Source: an uncultured Acidimicrobiaceae bacterium (GTDB taxonomy: Bacteria; Actinomycetota; Acidimicrobiia; Acidimicrobiales; RAAP-2). From it: 64,000 nucleotides of DNA. The translations under genes and the position numbers were made by a program. The notes under the pieces are model-generated. The model was not told the DNA's origin. It made no database searches and saw only the letters and a program-made list of their open reading frames with translations. Below are positions 62,081 to 64,000 of the stretch, piece after piece (within the stretch, counting starts at the first letter, position 1; each line of letters opens with the position of its first letter). Location: contig CAIQOJ010000087.1 in NCBI GenBank assembly GCA_903873395.1, positions 37,147-101,146 of the forward strand, in the 5' to 3' direction.

Positions 62081-64000
62081 GTGGCAGACGATCAACGTGG
62101 CGCCCAGTCCCATCTCGGAGCCAAGCGTGCACCGGCCCCTGAACAAGCAGCACACACGCTGGGGGCTCTCGGATCGCACGGCATGGCCAGCCTGGATGGC
62201 ACCGACGTAGCCGCCCACCGGGATCAGGCCAGGAACCGACGCCTGCGGTGGCTTGCCTTCCTGTTGTCTCTCGTTGCCGGAACACTGATTGTCCGCGACC
62301 TGCTGGCCCCAGGGGCCTCGTTGCCGATGCCCACGGTGCCAGCCGCCCTTCACCCGTTCCTCGTACCCCTGGCCCTCATCGTCGTTCTGGGTCTGGTGAT
62401 GGTGGTGCCGATGCTCGGTGCCGGACGTTCGCCGCACATCCTCTTCCGACCAGACGAACTCCACATGGGCTTTAACGACGTCCGAGGTGCCGACGCCCTT
62501 GTCGAGGAAGTCACCAAGACCCTGAACCTCTTCTTGGCCCACCGAACGTTCGCCGAGCAGATGGGCGGCTCTCCACGTAAAGCCATCCTGTTCGAAGGGC
62601 CGCCAGGCACGGGCAAGACCTACATGGCCAAGGCCATGGCCGCCGAGGCCGGTGTGCCCTTCCTCTTCGTCTCCTCGTCGGCCTTCCAGTCGATGTTCTA
62701 CGGCCAGACCAACCGCAAGATTCGGTCCTACTTCACTGCCCTGCGCAAGCACGCGCGGCGTGAGGGCGGGGCCATCGGGTTCATCGAAGAGCTCGATGCC
62801 ATCGGCGCTCGACGCAGTTCCAACGGCGGTCAGGGTGAAGGAGTTCCTGGAGTCGTCAATGAACTCCTCATCCAACTCCAATCGTTTGAACAGGTTCCTC
62901 GGATCCAACGCTTGAACGCGCGGTTGATCGACGCCGTCAATTCATGGCTCCCCGTCGATCGCCGAATCGCCAAGCCTGTCCATCGTCCGGCCAACATCTT
63001 GATCATCGGGGCCACCAATCGGGCCGAGGACCTCGATCCTGCGCTGCTTCGACCAGGCCGATTCGACCGGAACATCTACTTCGGCATTCCCGGTCGCGCA
63101 GGACGCCGCGACATCATCGACTACTACCTTTCCAAGAAGGCTCACGAGCCCGAACTCGACCTCGAGGCACGCCGTGACACCCTTGCCGCCATGACGGCCG
63201 GGTACTCGCCGGTGATGATCGAGCACGTCCTTGACGAAGCCTTGGTCTGGGCGCTCCGCCGAGGAGCCACCCGCCTGTCGTGGCGAGACATTCAGCAAGC
63301 CAAGATGACCGAGGAGATCGGCCTCACCCAGCCCGTTGACTACACGCCCGCTGAACGAAGGACCATCGCCACCCACGAGGCGGGCCACGCCACCATTGCC
63401 TGGTTGGTCGGCGAAGGCCGAACGCTCGAGGTGCTGAGCATCGTCAAGCGTCGAGAGGCCCTGGGTCTTCTCAGTCATTCCGAAACCGAAGAGCGTTTCA
63501 CCAAGACCCGATCCGAGCTGCGTGCCCTCATCGAGATCGCCTTCGGCGGCATGGTGGCCGAGGAACTCTCCTTCGGGGAGGCCACCACCGGCGTCGCCGG
63601 TGACCTGCAAGCGGCGACGGTGAGCGCCTGTCAGATGATCGGCCTCTTGGGCATGGGCAACACCCTCATTTCGGCGGGAGCCATCGAGCACCCGGGAGGA
63701 CTCGTGACCAAAGTGCTGTCCAACGACGCATCCCGAGACGAGGTCGAAGGACTCCTGCGGTCGGCCAAGCACGCGGTCAAAGGTCACCTTGAAGCGAATC
63801 GCCGAGTACTCCATGCCTTGCGTGACGCTCTGCTGGTTCGCAGTGAGCTGGTGGGTGAAGAGATTCTCGAGGTCATCGACAGAGCCCAGGCCGACCCGAA
63901 CATCTTGCCCCGCTCCCTGCGGGCCGTGAGGTCGACCGACGCGACGCCAGGACCCTTCGGCACCAGGGCGACTCGCCTTGCTCCGCCCGCCGAGGTCTGA
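62081..64000 (+). CDS. FtsH-like membrane AAA+ zinc protease, divergent
   Basis: 639 residues from GTG 62081 with a G-rich site upstream; the frame's earlier GTG/ATG codons lie in repeats. Two membrane helices (RWLAFLLSLVAGTLIV, FLVPLALIVVLGLVMVVPML). AAA+ module: Walker A GPPGTGKT (173-180), pore loop MFYG, Walker B IGFIEELD where Glu replaces the usual Asp, then a ~40-residue insertion (~264-303), IIGATNRAEDLDPALLRPGRFDR. Protease: HEAGH (432-436) and GVAGDLQAAT with the third zinc ligand. A divergent FtsH-family member, not a standard FtsH; substrates unknown. Stop coincides with the window end. Confidence 0.85.
   Translation: MADDQRGAQSHLGAKRAPAPEQAAHTLGALGSHGMASLDGTDVAAHRDQARNRRLRWLAFLLSLVAGTLIVRDLLAPGASLPMPTVPAALHPFLVPLALIVVLGLVMVVPMLGAGRSPHILFRPDELHMGFNDVRGADALVEEVTKTLNLFLAHRTFAEQMGGSPRKAILFEGPPGTGKTYMAKAMAAEAGVPFLFVSSSAFQSMFYGQTNRKIRSYFTALRKHARREGGAIGFIEELDAIGARRSSNGGQGEGVPGVVNELLIQLQSFEQVPRIQRLNARLIDAVNSWLPVDRRIAKPVHRPANILIIGATNRAEDLDPALLRPGRFDRNIYFGIPGRAGRRDIIDYYLSKKAHEPELDLEARRDTLAAMTAGYSPVMIEHVLDEALVWALRRGATRLSWRDIQQAKMTEEIGLTQPVDYTPAERRTIATHEAGHATIAWLVGEGRTLEVLSIVKRREALGLLSHSETEERFTKTRSELRALIEIAFGGMVAEELSFGEATTGVAGDLQAATVSACQMIGLLGMGNTLISAGAIEHPGGLVTKVLSNDASRDEVEGLLRSAKHAVKGHLEANRRVLHALRDALLVRSELVGEEILEVIDRAQADPNILPRSLRAVRSTDATPGPFGTRATRLAPPAEV

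Overview
The window reads as chromosomal DNA of a high-GC (by eye about 60-65%), mycothiol-using Actinomycetota. The gene content fits an Acidimicrobiia-like lineage best: eno-ftsB-DUF501-ppx synteny, a TIGR03084/maleylpyruvate-isomerase-type protein, a monoderm Tad pilus locus with a LysM/winged-helix protein, and several candidate -10 boxes 6-8 nt from start codons. The class assignment is inference.

Layout. 1-9.8 kb (minus strand): a tightly overlapping Tad/Flp pilus operon, read right to left: secreted protein, SAF/CpaB-like, TadZ-like ATPase, TadA, TadB, TadC, Flp-like pilin, two TadE-like pseudopilins, a TadG-like protein, and a membrane LysM protein cut by the left edge just as a SARP/OmpR-type winged helix begins. 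10.3-18 kb: membrane protein, EttA, threonine aldolase, a frameshifted SRPBCC relic, a hexapeptide acetyltransferase, a DinB/MDMPI-like protein, DUF503, and a secreted triple-repeat protein. 18-20.5 kb: a divergent pair around a near-perfect LexA box; the rightward gene is a DEDDh exonuclease-GIY-YIG fusion. 20.5-25.6 kb: trpD and a fatty-acid/acyl-CoA cluster (acyl-CoA dehydrogenase, dienoyl-CoA-reductase-like SDR, enoyl-CoA hydratase, aldo/keto reductase). 25.7-30.7 kb: accessory genes (DUF2510, alpha/beta-hydrolase-like, YczE-like, sugar epimerase, glycosyltransferase), an IS3-type transposase tail and an odd class I tRNA with a UAA anticodon. 30.7-42 kb: carboxylesterase, NlpC/P60 hydrolase, and envelope glycan/lipid genes (three glycosyltransferases, a PlsC-like acyltransferase, an epimerase, GNAT). 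42-56 kb (minus strand): housekeeping block ppx, DUF501, ftsB, eno, mazG, SurA-like lipoprotein, mfd, pth, rplY, prs, and a GlmU lacking its acetyltransferase half. 56-62 kb: a biotin-dependent acyl-CoA carboxylase operon with an AtuA-like protein. 62-64 kb: an FtsH-like membrane AAA protease behind a consensus promoter and a structured leader.

Themes. Short direct repeats of 12-18 bp recur throughout. Some are intergenic; others lie in frame inside conserved proteins (MazG, Pth, the N-terminus of a cell-surface-locus protein), where they make low-complexity insertions. Regulatory DNA is readable in places: a LexA box over a -10, a palindrome over the -35 of the FtsH-like gene, and TACAGT-type -10 boxes. 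I found no CRISPR array, rRNA or intact mobile element. The best leads for new biology are the class I UAA tRNA, the SOS-controlled exonuclease/GIY-YIG pair, the truncated GlmU, the FtsH leader, and the repeat-inserted MazG.
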